Shown piece after piece: positions 1 through 9,583 of a stretch of 64,000 nt of DNA. A program made the translations under genes and the position numbers. The notes beneath the pieces are model-generated. The model was not told the DNA's origin and did no database searches. It saw only the letters and a program-made list of their open reading frames with translations. The stretch is from Osmia lignaria lignaria (Eukaryota; Arthropoda; Insecta; Hymenoptera; Megachilidae): NCBI RefSeq assembly GCF_051020975.1, contig NW_027478167.1, positions 11,408,001-11,472,000 of the forward strand. Reading direction: 5' to 3'. The stretch's first letter is position 1. Every line of letters begins with the position of its first letter.

Positions 1-245
1 ACAGCTAAGCTGGAAGTGGCATTTGCGGCTCGCACTAGTGCAGAGTTATCTCAAAGAAAGGGGCCACGGTGTTTCTGTATCTCTATTATGTTGGTGCGGC
101 TTCGGAACTTTTAAATATCTCGATATATCTCGAAAACTACGCTTCTGATCAAAAAATATCATAGAACATAAATTGTAGGAAACATAATTCTCTACAAAAA
201 AGGTCTCTTAACATTTTGCCATAGCTCGCTTCGTTTCCGAGATAT
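1..245 (+). repeat. Partial satellite monomer at the left edge
   Basis: The window opens at about monomer base 78, in CACAGCTAAGCTGG, and runs to the end of that monomer. It has the palindromic GCACTAGTGC variant and the CTCGAAAAC / AAATTGTAGG second-half haplotype. It matches the tail of the monomer at 3788, the one that precedes the next copy of the following block at 4110. The array therefore continues to the left of the window. Confidence 0.95.
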
Positions 246-1402
246 TTGCAGATTCAGCTCAAAGGAACTGGCCTGACGGACATATTTCGAGATATTTCTT
301 CTTCTTGTTGTTCTTCCTCTGCACAGCTAAGCTGGAAGTGGCATTTGCGGCTCGCACTAGTGCAGAGTTATCTCAAAGAAAGGGGCCACGGTGTTTCTGT
401 ATCTCTATTATGTTGGTGCGGCTTCGGAACTTTTAAATATCTCGATATATCTCGAAAACTACGCTTCTGATCAAAAAATATCAGAGAACATAAATTGTAG
501 GAAATATAATTCTCTACAAAAAAGGTCTCTTAACATTTTGCCATAGCTCTCTTCGTTTCCGAGATATTTGCAGATTTATCTCAAGGGAAGGGGCCTGACG
601 GACATATTTCGAGATATTTCTTCTTCTTGTTGTTCTTCTTCTGCACAGCTAAGCTGGAAGTGGCATTTGCAGCTCGCAATAGTGCAGAGTTATCTCAAAG
701 AAAGGGGCCACGGTGTTTCTGTATCTCTATTATGTTGGTGCGGCTTCGGAACTTTTAAATATCTTGATATATCTCGAGAACTACGCGTCTGATCAAAAAA
801 TATCATAGAACATAAAAAGTAGGAAACATAATTCTCTACCACAACGGTCTCTTAACATTTTGCCACAGCTCGCTTCGTTTCCGAGATATTTGCATATGTA
901 TCTCAAGGGAAGGGGCCTGACGGACATATTTCGAGATATTTCTTCTTCTTGTTGTTCTTCTTCCGCACAGCTAAGCTGGAAGTGGCATTTGCAGCTCGCA
1001 ATAGTGCAGAGTTATCTCAAAGAAAGGGGCCACGGTGTTTCTGTATCTCTATTATGTTGGTGCGGCTTCGGAACTTTTAAATATCTTGATATATCTCGAG
1101 AACTACGCGTCTGATCAAAAAATATCATAGAACATAAAAAGTAGGAAACTTAATTCTCTACCACAACGGTCTCTTAACATTTTGCCACAGCTCGCTTCGT
1201 TTCCGAGATATTTGCATATTTATCTCAAGGGAAGGGGCCTGACGGACATATTTCGAGATATTTCTTCTTCTTGTTGTTCTTCTTCTGCACAGCTAAGCTG
1301 GAAGTGGCATTTGCGGCTCGCACTAGTGCAGAGTTATCTCAAAGAAAGGGGCCACGGTGTTTCTGTATCTCTATTATGTTGGTGCGGCTTCGGAACTTTT
1401 AA

Positions 1403-1422
1403 ATATCTCGATATATCTCGAA
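1403..1422 (+). repeat. Two tandem ATATCTCGA(T/A) units in the second-half haplotype RK
   Basis: ATATCTCGAT is followed directly by ATATCTCGAA, a 10-bp tandem duplication, in monomers of the haplotype that continues AAACTACGCTTC. In the other haplotype the first unit reads ATATCTTGAT (a CpG-to-TpG change) and the second is followed by G, creating the palindrome TCTCGAGA. The element is at monomer bases 192-213. Confidence 0.8.
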
Positions 1423-1848
1423 AACTACGCTTCTGATCAAAAAATATCATAGAACATAAATTGTAGGAAACATAATTCTCTACAAAAAAGGTCTCTTAAC
1501 ATTTTGCCATAGCTCGCTTCGTTTCCGAGATATTTGCAGATTCATCTCAAGGGAAGGGGTCTGACGGACATATTTCGAGATATTTCTTCTTCTTGTTGTT
1601 CTTCTTCTGCACAGCTAAGCTCGAAGTGGCATTTGCAGCTCGCAATAGTGCAGAGTTATCTCAAAGAAAGAGGCCACGGTGTTTCTGTACCTCTATTATG
1701 TTGGTGCAGCTTCGGAACTTTTAAATATCTTGATATATCTCGAGAACTACGCATCTGATCAAAAAATATCATCGAACATAAAAAGTAGGAAACTTAATTC
1801 TCTACAAAAAAGGTCTCTTAACATTTTGCCATAGCTCGCTTCGTTTCC

Positions 1849-1870
1849 GAGATATTTGCAGATATATCTC
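1849..1870. other. Dyad at the monomer junction: GAGATAT-N8-ATATCTC
   Basis: Seven-base arms GAGATAT and ATATCTC are separated by TTGCAGAT, forming an inverted repeat across the conventional monomer boundary. Where the monomer has GATTTATCTC in place of GATATATCTC, as at 2493-2514, the arms shorten to GAGATA/TATCTC with a 10-bp spacer. The dyad is present in almost all copies. It could be a small cruciform or a protein-binding dyad, but neither is shown by sequence alone. Confidence 0.75.
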
Positions 1871-2465
1871 AAGGGAAGGGGCCTGACGGACATATTTCGA
1901 GATATTTCTTCTTCTTGTTGTTCTTCCTCTGCACAGCTAAGCTGGAAGTGGCATTTGCAGCTCGCAATAGTGCAGAGTTATCTCAAAGAAAGGGGCCACG
2001 GTGTTTCTGTATCTCTATTATGTTGGTGCGGCTTCGGAACTTTTAAATATCTTGATATATCTCGAGAACTACGCATCTGATCAAAAAATATCATAGAACA
2101 TAAAAAGTAGGAAACGTAATTCTCTACAAAAAAGGTCTCTTAATATTTTGCCACAGCTCGCTTCGTTTCCGAGATATTTGCATATATATCTCAAGGGAAG
2201 GGGCCTGACGGACATGTTTCGAGATATTTCTTCTTCTTGTTGTTCTTCTTCTGCACAGCTAAGCTGGAAGTGGCATTTGCGGCTCGCACTAGTGCAGAGT
2301 TATCTCAAAGAAAGGGGCCACGGTGTTTCTGTATCTCTATTATGTTGGTGCGGCTTCGGAACTTTTAAATATCTTGATATATCTCGGGAACTACGCATCT
2401 GATCAAAAAATATCATAGAACATAAAAAGTAGGAAACATAATTCTCTACAAAAAAGGTCTCTTAA

Positions 2466-2533
2466 CATTTTGCCATAGCTCGCTTCGTTTCCGAGATATT
2501 TGCAGATTTATCTCAAGGGAAGGGGCCTGACGG
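2466..2533 (+). repeat. Internal direct repeat within the monomer, copy P
   Basis: This segment spans the conventional monomer boundary. It runs CATTTTGCCATAGCTCGC, then about 16 bp that include TTCCGAGATATT, then TGCAGATTTATCTCAAGG and GAAGGGGCCTGACGG. Its parts align in order with copy Q at 2596-2645. The distal parts, TGCAGA onward, match at 28 of 31 aligned bases with a 2-base gap. The difference is mainly a roughly 16-bp insertion carrying the GAGATAT motif in copy P. Present in every monomer of the array. Confidence 0.8.
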
Positions 2534-2548
2534 ACATATTTCGAGATA

Positions 2549-2573
2549 TTTCTTCTTCTTGTTGTTCTTCTTC
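2549..2573 (+). repeat. Pyrimidine-rich TTC/TTG triplet tract in the monomer
   Basis: A run of TTC triplets interrupted by two TTG triplets, present at monomer bases 50-74 of every copy. It behaves like a short microsatellite. The monomer at 63677 has lost one triplet here, giving its 319-bp length. The copy at 59169 has TTC in place of the first TTG. The opposite strand is purine-rich. Confidence 0.9.
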
Positions 2574-2595
2574 TGCACAGCTAAGCTGGAAGTGG

Positions 2596-2645
2596 CATTT
2601 GCGGCTCGCACTAGTGCAGAGTTATCTCAAAGAAAGGGGCCACGG
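2596..2645 (+). repeat. Internal direct repeat within the monomer, copy Q
   Basis: This segment reads CATTTGCGGCTCGC, ACTAG, TGCAGAGTTATCTCAAAG, AAAGGGGCCACGG. It is a diverged copy of segment P (2466-2533), lying 114 bp downstream when aligned on TGCAGA. The alternative haplotype CATTTGCAGCTCGC is even closer to P, which has CATAGCTCGC. The duplication implies that the 322-bp unit arose from shorter ancestral repeats. This is inference from similarity inside one unit. Confidence 0.8.
2608..2617. other. Perfect 10-bp palindrome GCACTAGTGC (variable site 1)
   Basis: GCACTAGTGC equals its own reverse complement and contains ACTAGT. About half the monomers carry it, linked to GCGGCTCGC just upstream. 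The others carry GCAATAGTGC, linked to GCAGCTCGC, which breaks the dyad. In some copies on the right (first at 36632 and in many from 42426) the following GCAGAG is changed to GCACAG. It is a useful marker for sorting monomer classes. No function can be read from it. Confidence 0.85.
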
Positions 2646-5600
2646 TGTTTCTGTATCTCTATTATGTTGGTGCGGCTTCGGAACTTTTAAATATCTTGAT
2701 ATATCTCGAGAACTACGCATCTGATCAAAAAATATCATAGAACATAAAAAGTAGGAAACTTAATTCTCTACAAAAAAGGTCTCTTAACATTTTGCCATAG
2801 CTCGCTTCGTTTCCGAGATATTTGCATATTTATCTCAAGGGAAGTGGCCTGACGGACATATTTCGAGATATTTCTTCTTCTTGTTGTTCTTCTTCTGCAC
2901 AGCTAAGCTGGAAGTGGCATTTGCCGCTCGCACTAGTGCAGAGTTATCTCAAAGAAAGGGGCCACGGTGTTTCTGTATCTCTATTATGTTGGTGCGGCTT
3001 CGGAACTTTTAAATATCTTGATATATCTCGAGAACTACGCATCTGATCAAAAAATATCATAGAACACAAAAAGTAGGAAACTTAATTCTCTACAAAAAAG
3101 GTCTCTTAACATTTTGCCATAGCTCGCTTCGTTTCCGAGATATTTGCAGATTTATCTCAAGGGAAGGGGCCTAACGGACATATTTCGAGATATTTCTTCT
3201 TCTTGTTGTTCTTCTTCTGCACAGCTAAACTGGAAGTGGCATTTCCAGCTCGCAATAGTGCAGAGTTATCTCAAAGAAAGGGGCCACGGTGTTTCTGTAT
3301 CTCTATTATGTTGGTGCGGCTTCGGAACTTTTAAATATCTTGATATATCTCGAGAACTACGCATCTGATCAAAAAATATCATAGAACATCAAAAGTAGGA
3401 AACTTAATTCTCTACAAAAAAGGTCTCTTAACATTTTGCCATAGCTCGCTTCGTTTCCGAGATATTTGCAGATTTATCTCAAGGGAAGGGGCCTGACGGA
3501 CATATTTCGAGATATTTCTTCTTCTTGTTGTTCTTCTTCTGCACAGCTAAGCTGGAAGTGGCATTTGCGGCTCGCACTAGTGCAGAGTTATCTCAAAGAA
3601 AGGGGCCACGGTGTTTCTGTATCTCTATTATGTTGGTGCGGCTTCAGAACTTTTAAATATCTTGATATATCTCGAGAACTACGCATCTGATCAAAAAATA
3701 TCATAGAACATAAAAAGTAGGAAACTTAATTCTCTACAAAAAAGGTCTCTTAACATTTTGCCATAGCTCGCTTCGTTTCCGAGATATTTGCATATTTATC
3801 TCAAGGGAAGGGGCCTGACGGACATATTTCGAGATATTTCTTCTTCTTGTTGTTCTTCTTCTGCACAGCTAAGCTGGAAGTGGCATTTGCGGCTCGCACT
3901 AGTGCAGAGTTATCTCAAAGAAAGGGGCCACGGTGTTTCTGTATCTCTATTATGTTGGTGCGGCTTCGGAACTTTTAAATATCTCGATATATCTCGAAAA
4001 CTACGCTTCTGATCAAAAAATATCATAGAACATAAATTGTAGGAAACATAATTCTCTACAAAAAAGGTCTCTTAACATTTTGCCATAGCTCGCTTCGTTT
4101 CCGAGATATTTGCAGATTCAGCTCAAAGGAACTGGCCTGACGGACATATTTCGAGATATTTCTTCTTCTTGTTGTTCTTCCTCTGCACAGCTAAGCTGGA
4201 AGTGGCATTTGCGGCTCGCACTAGTGCAGAGTTATCTCAAAGAAAGGGGCCACGGTGTTTCTGTATCTCTATTATGTTGGTGCGGCTTCGGAACTTTTAA
4301 ATATCTCGATATATCTCGAAAACTACGCTTCTGATCAAAAAATATCAGAGAACATAAATTGTAGGAAATATAATTCTCTACAAAAAAGGTCTCTTAACAT
4401 TTTGCCATAGCTCTCTTCGTTTCCGAGATATTTGCAGATTTATCTCAAGGGAAGGGGCCTGACGGACATATTTCGAGATATTTCTTCTTCTTGTTGTTCT
4501 TCTTCTGCACAGCTAAGCTGGAAGTGGCATTTGCAGCTCGCAATAGTGCAGAGTTATCTCAAAGAAAGGGGCCACGGTGTTTCTGTATCTCTATTATGTT
4601 GGTGCGGCTTCGGAACTTTTAAATATCTTGATATATCTCGAGAACTACGCGTCTGATCAAAAAATATCATAGAACATAAAAAGTAGGAAACATAATTCTC
4701 TACCACAACGGTCTCTTAACATTTTGCCACAGCTCGCTTCGTTTCCGAGATATTTGCATATTTATCTCAAGGGAAGGGGCCTGACGGACATATTTCGAGA
4801 TATTTCTTCTTCTTGTTGTTCTTCTTCCGCACAGCTAAGCTGGAAGTGGCATTTGCAGCTCGCAATAGTGCAGAGTTATCTCAAAGAAAGGGGCCACGGT
4901 GTTTCTGTATCTCTATTATGTTGGTGCGGCTTCGGAACTTTTAAATATCTTGATATATCTCGAGAACTACGCGTCTGATCAAAAAATATCATAGAACATA
5001 AAAAGTAGGAAACTTAATTCTCTACCACAACGGTCTCTTAACATTTTGCCACAGCTCGCTTCGTTTCCGAGATATTTGCATATTTATCTCAAGGGAAGGG
5101 GCCTGACGGACATATTTCGAGATATTTCTTCTTCTTGTTGTTCTTCTTCTGCACAGCTAAGCTGGAAGTGGCATTTGCGGCTCGCACTAGTGCAGAGTTA
5201 TCTCAAAGAAAGGGGCCACGGTGTTTCTGTATCTCTATTATGTTGGTGCGGCTTCGGAACTTTTAAATATCTCGATATATCTCGAAAACTACGCTTCTGA
5301 TCAAAAAATATCATAGAACATAAATTGTAGGAAACATAATTCTCTACAAAAAAGGTCTCTTAACATTTTGCCATAGCTCGCTTCGTTTCCGAGATATTTG
5401 CAGATTCATCTCAAGGGAAGGGGTCTGACGGACATATTTCGAGATATTTCTTCTTCTTGTTGTTCTTCTTCTGCACAGCTAAGCTCGAAGTGGCATTTGC
5501 AGCTCGCAATAGTGCAGAGTTATCTCAAAGAAAGAGGCCACGGTGTTTCTGTACCTCTATTATGTTGGTGCAGCTTCGGAACTTTTAAATATCTTGATAT

Positions 5601-6363
5601 ATCTCGAGAACTACGCATCTGATCAAAAAATATCATCGAACATAAAAAGTAGGAAACTTAATTCTCTACAAAAAAGGTCTCTTAACATTTTGCCATAGCT
5701 CGCTTCGTTTCCGAGATATTTGCAGATATATCTCAAGGGAAGGGGCCTGACGGACATATTTCGAGATATTTCTTCTTCTTGTTGTTCTTCCTCTGCACAG
5801 CTAAGCTGGAAGTGGCATTTGCAGCTCGCAATAGTGCAGAGTTATCTCAAAGAAAGGGGCCACGGTGTTTCTGTATCTCTATTATGTTGGTGCGGCTTCG
5901 GAACTTTTAAATATCTTGATATATCTCGAGAACTACGCATCTGATCAAAAAATATCATAGAACATAAAAAGTAGGAAACGTAATTCTCTACAAAAAAGGT
6001 CTCTTAATATTTTGCCACAGCTCGCTTCGTTTCCGAGATATTTGCATATATATCTCAAGGGAAGGGGCCTGACGGACATGTTTCGAGATATTTCTTCTTC
6101 TTGTTGTTCTTCTTCTGCACAGCTAAGCTGGAAGTGGCATTTGCGGCTCGCACTAGTGCAGAGTTATCTCAAAGAAAGGGGCCACGGTGTTTCTGTATCT
6201 CTATTATGTTGGTGCGGCTTCGGAACTTTTAAATATCTTGATATATCTCGAGAACTACGCATCTGATCAATAAATATCATAGAACATAAAAAGTAGGAAA
6301 CATAATTCTCTACAAAAAAGGTCTCTTAACATTTTGCCATAGCTCGCTTCGTTTCCGAGATAT

Positions 6364-6685
6364 TTGCAGATTTATCTCAAGGGAAGGGGCCTGACGGACA
6401 TATTTCGAGATATTTCTTCTTCTTGTTGTTCTTCTTCTGCACAGCTAAGCTGGAAGTGGCATTTGCGGCTCGCACTAGTGCAGAGTTATCTCAAAGAAAG
6501 GGGCCACGGTGTTTCTGTATCTCTATTATGTTGGTGCGGCTTCGGAACTTTTAAATATCTTGATATATCTCGAGAACTACGCGTCTGATCAAAAAATATC
6601 ATAGAACATAAAAAGTAGGAAACATAATTCTCTACCACAACGGTCTCTTAACATTTTGCCACAGCTCGCTTCGTTTCCGAGATAT
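6364..6685 (+). repeat. Chimeric monomer at an HOR junction
   Basis: The first half carries GCGGCTCGC/GCACTAGTGC like the monomer at 2500. The second half carries GCGTCTGATC and ACCACAACGGT like the monomer at 568. The switch lies between variable site 1 (about 6465-6481) and the CGCGTC at about 6584. It marks the junction between HOR unit 1 and unit 2. Confidence 0.75.
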
Positions 6686-9261
6686 TTGCATATTTATCTC
6701 AAGGGAAGGGGCCTGACGGACATATTTCGAGATATTTCTTCTTCTTGTTGTTCTTCTTCCGCACAGCTAAGCTGGAAGTGGCATTTGCAGCTCGCAATAG
6801 TGCAGAGTTATCTCAAAGAAAGGGGCCACGGTGTTTCTGTATCTCTATTATGTTGGTGCGGCTTCGGAACTTTTAAATATCTTGATATATCTCGAGAACT
6901 ACGCGTCTGATCAAAAAATATCATAGAACATAAAAAGTAGGAAACTTAATTCTCTACCACAACGGTCTCTTAACATTTTGCCACAGCTCGCTTCGTTTCC
7001 GAGATATTTGCATATTTATCTCAAGGGAAGGGGCCTGACGGACATATTTCGAGATATTTCTTCTTCTTGTTGTTCTTCTTCTGCACAGCTAAGCTGGAAG
7101 TGGCATTTGCGGCTCGCACTAGTGCAGAGTTATCTCAAAGAAAGGGGCCACGGTGTTTCTGTATCTCTATTATGTTGGTGCGGCTTCGGAACTTTTAAAT
7201 ATCTCGATATATCTCGAAAACTACGCTTCTGATCAAAAAATATCATAGAACATAAATTGTAGGAAACATAATTCTCTACAAAAAAGGTCTCTTAACATTT
7301 TGCCATAGCTCGCTTCGTTTCCGAGATATTTGCAGATTCATCTCAAGGGAAGGGGTCTGACGGACATATTTCGAGATATTTCTTCTTCTTGTTGTTCTTC
7401 TTCTGCACAGCTAAGCTCGAAGTGGCATTTGCAGCTCGCAATAGTGCAGAGTTATCTCAAAGAAAGAGGCCACGGTGTTTCTGTACCTCTATTATGTTGG
7501 TGCAGCTTCGGAACTTTTAAATATCTTGATATATCTCGAGAACTACGCATCTGATCAAAAAATATCATCGAACATAAAAAGTAGGAAACTTAATTCTCTA
7601 CAAAAAAGGTCTCTTAACATTTTGCCATAGCTCGCTTCGTTTCCGAGATATTTGCAGATATATCTCAAGGGAAGGGGCCTGACGGACATATTTCGAGATA
7701 TTTCTTCTTCTTGTTGTTCTTCCTCTGCACAGCTAAGCTGGAAGTGGCATTTGCAGCTCGCAATAGTGCAGAGTTATCTCAAAGAAAGGGGCCACGGTGT
7801 TTCTGTATCTCTATTATGTTGGTGCGGCTTCGGAACTTTTAAATATCTTGATATATCTCGAGAACTACGCATCTGATCAAAAAATATCATAGAACATAAA
7901 AAGTAGGAAACGTAATTCTCTACAAAAAAGGTCTCTTAATATTTTGCCACAGCTCGCTTCGTTTCCGAGATATTTGCATATATATCTCAAGGGAAGGGGC
8001 CTGACGGACATGTTTCGAGATATTTCTTCTTCTTGTTGTTCTTCTTCTGCACAGCTAAGCTGGAAGTGGCATTTGCGGCTCGCACTAGTGCAGAGTTATC
8101 TCAAAGAAAGGGGCCACGGTGTTTCTGTATCTCTATTATGTTGGTGCGGCTTCGGAACTTTTAAATATCTTGATATATCTCGGGAACTACGCATCTGATC
8201 AAAAAATATCATAGAACATAAAAAGTAGGAAACATAATTCTCTACAAAAAAGGTCTCTTAACATTTTGCCATAGCTCGCTTCGTTTCCGAGATATTTGCA
8301 GATTTATCTCAAGGGAAGGGGCCTGACGGACATATTTCGAGATATTTCTTCTTCTTGTTGTTCTTCTTCTGCACAGCTAAGCTGGAAGTGGCATTTGCGG
8401 CTCGCACTAGTGCAGAGTTATCTCAAAGAAAGGGGCCACGGTGTTTCTGTATCTCTATTATGTTGGTGCGGCTTCGGAACTTTTAAATATCTTGATATAT
8501 CTCGAGAACTACGCATCTGATCAAAAAATATCATAGAACATAAAAAGTAGGAAACTTAATTCTCTACAAAAAAGGTCTCTTAACATTTTGCCATAGCTCG
8601 CTTCGTTTCCGAGATATTTGCATATTTATCTCAAGGGAAGTGGCCTGACGGACATATTTCGAGATATTTCTTCTTCTTGTTGTTCTTCTTCTGCACAGCT
8701 AAGCTGGAAGTGGCATTTGCCGCTCGCACTAGTGCAGAGTTATCTCAAAGAAAGGGGCCACGGTGTTTCTGTATCTCTATTATGTTGGTGCGGCTTCGGA
8801 ACTTTTAAATATCTTGATATATCTCGAGAACTACGCATCTGATCAAAAAATATCATAGAACACAAAAAGTAGGAAACTTAATTCTCTACAAAAAAGGTCT
8901 CTTAACATTTTGCCATAGCTCGCTTCGTTTCCGAGATATTTGCAGATTTATCTCAAGGGAAGGGGCCTAACGGACATATTTCGAGATATTTCTTCTTCTT
9001 GTTGTTCTTCTTCTGCACAGCTAAACTGGAAGTGGCATTTCCAGCTCGCAATAGTGCAGAGTTATCTCAAAGAAAGGGGCCACGGTGTTTCTGTATCTCT
9101 ATTATGTTGGTGCGGCTTCGGAACTTTTAAATATCTTGATATATCTCGAGAACTACGCATCTGATCAAAAAATATCATAGAACATCAAAAGTAGGAAACT
9201 TAATTCTCTACAAAAAAGGTCTCTTAACATTTTGCCATAGCTCGCTTCGTTTCCGAGATAT

Positions 9262-9583
9262 TTGCAGATTTATCTCAAGGGAAGGGGCCTGACGGACATA
9301 TTTCGAGATATTTCTTCTTCTTGTTGTTCTTCTTCTGCACAGCTAAGCTGGAAGTGGCATTTGCGGCTCGCACTAGTGCAGAGTTATCTCAAAGAAAGGG
9401 GCCACGGTGTTTCTGTATCTCTATTATGTTGGTGCGGCTTCGGAACTTTTAAATATCTCGATATATCTCGAAAACTACGCTTCTGATCAAAAAATATCAT
9501 AGAACATAAATTGTAGGAAACATAATTCTCTACAAAAAAGGTCTCTTAACATTTTGCCATAGCTCGCTTCGTTTCCGAGATAT
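9262..9583 (+). repeat. Chimeric monomer replacing two monomers
   Basis: The start is like 3466 (TTGCAGATTTATC), but the end is like 3788 (CTCGAAAAC, CGCTTC, AAATTGTAGG) and it lacks the private CTTCAGAAC of 3466. This is the expected product of unequal exchange within two adjacent monomers. It explains the 18-to-17 shift between the two long HOR units. Confidence 0.7.

Larger units (their letters stand above)
2500..2821 (+). repeat. Representative 322-bp monomer (consensus-like reference copy)
   Basis: Used here as the reference for monomer coordinates 1-322. Order of elements: TATCTC motif (10-15); AAGGGGCC (20-27); GAGATA motif (44-49); TTC/TTG tract (50-74); GCTAAGCTGG (80-89); variable site 1 with GCACTAGTGC (109-118); second TATCTC (124-129); second AAGGGGCC (135-142); the most constant stretch GGTGTTTCTG to CTTCGGAAC (about 145-184); variable site 2 (192-266) with TATCTCGAG, ACTACGC, TGATCA and A-tracts; GGTCTCTTAAC (280-290); CATAGCTCGCTTCG (296-309); GAGATA (316-321). 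A hand count gives 128 G+C (about 40%) and 12 CpG. Confidence 0.95.
568..6363 (+). repeat. HOR unit 1, 18 monomers (5796 bp)
   Basis: Eighteen successive monomers recur, nearly base for base, in the next unit starting at 6364. Rare private variants are shared at exactly 5796 bp: CTCGGGAAC at 2385 and 8181, GAACACAAAAAG at 3062 and 8858, and ACATCAAAAG at 3387 and 9183. Inside the unit the first monomers repeat after 12 monomers (246 to 4110, 3864 bp), so the 18-mer is a 12-mer plus a 6-mer partial copy of itself. Monomers from 890 carry ACCACAACGGT upstream and CCACAGCTCG instead of CCATAGCTCG, a haplotype typical of this region. Confidence 0.85.

Noticed and set aside
246..470. Small protein of 74 residues encoded in each monomer
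   Set aside because: It begins with TTG, has no conserved ATG, is broken by stops or frameshifts in about 11 copies, and varies by amino-acid-changing substitutions. The satellite explains it fully.
2722..2727. TGATCA, TCTCGAGA and GATATATC palindromes as regulatory sites
   Set aside because: Short self-complementary words are expected in such a sequence, and several copies have lost them (for example TGATAA at 34602 and TGATCG near 41362, 59395 and 63897). No function can be claimed.
2719..2760. Hammerhead ribozyme, known from some insect and other satellites
   Set aside because: The core CTGANGA is absent on both strands. CTGATCA and CTGACGG are near misses, and GAAAC alone is not informative.
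2800..2821. CENP-B box
   Set aside because: TTCG occurs several times per monomer, but no copy is followed by the required A and CGGG at the right spacing.
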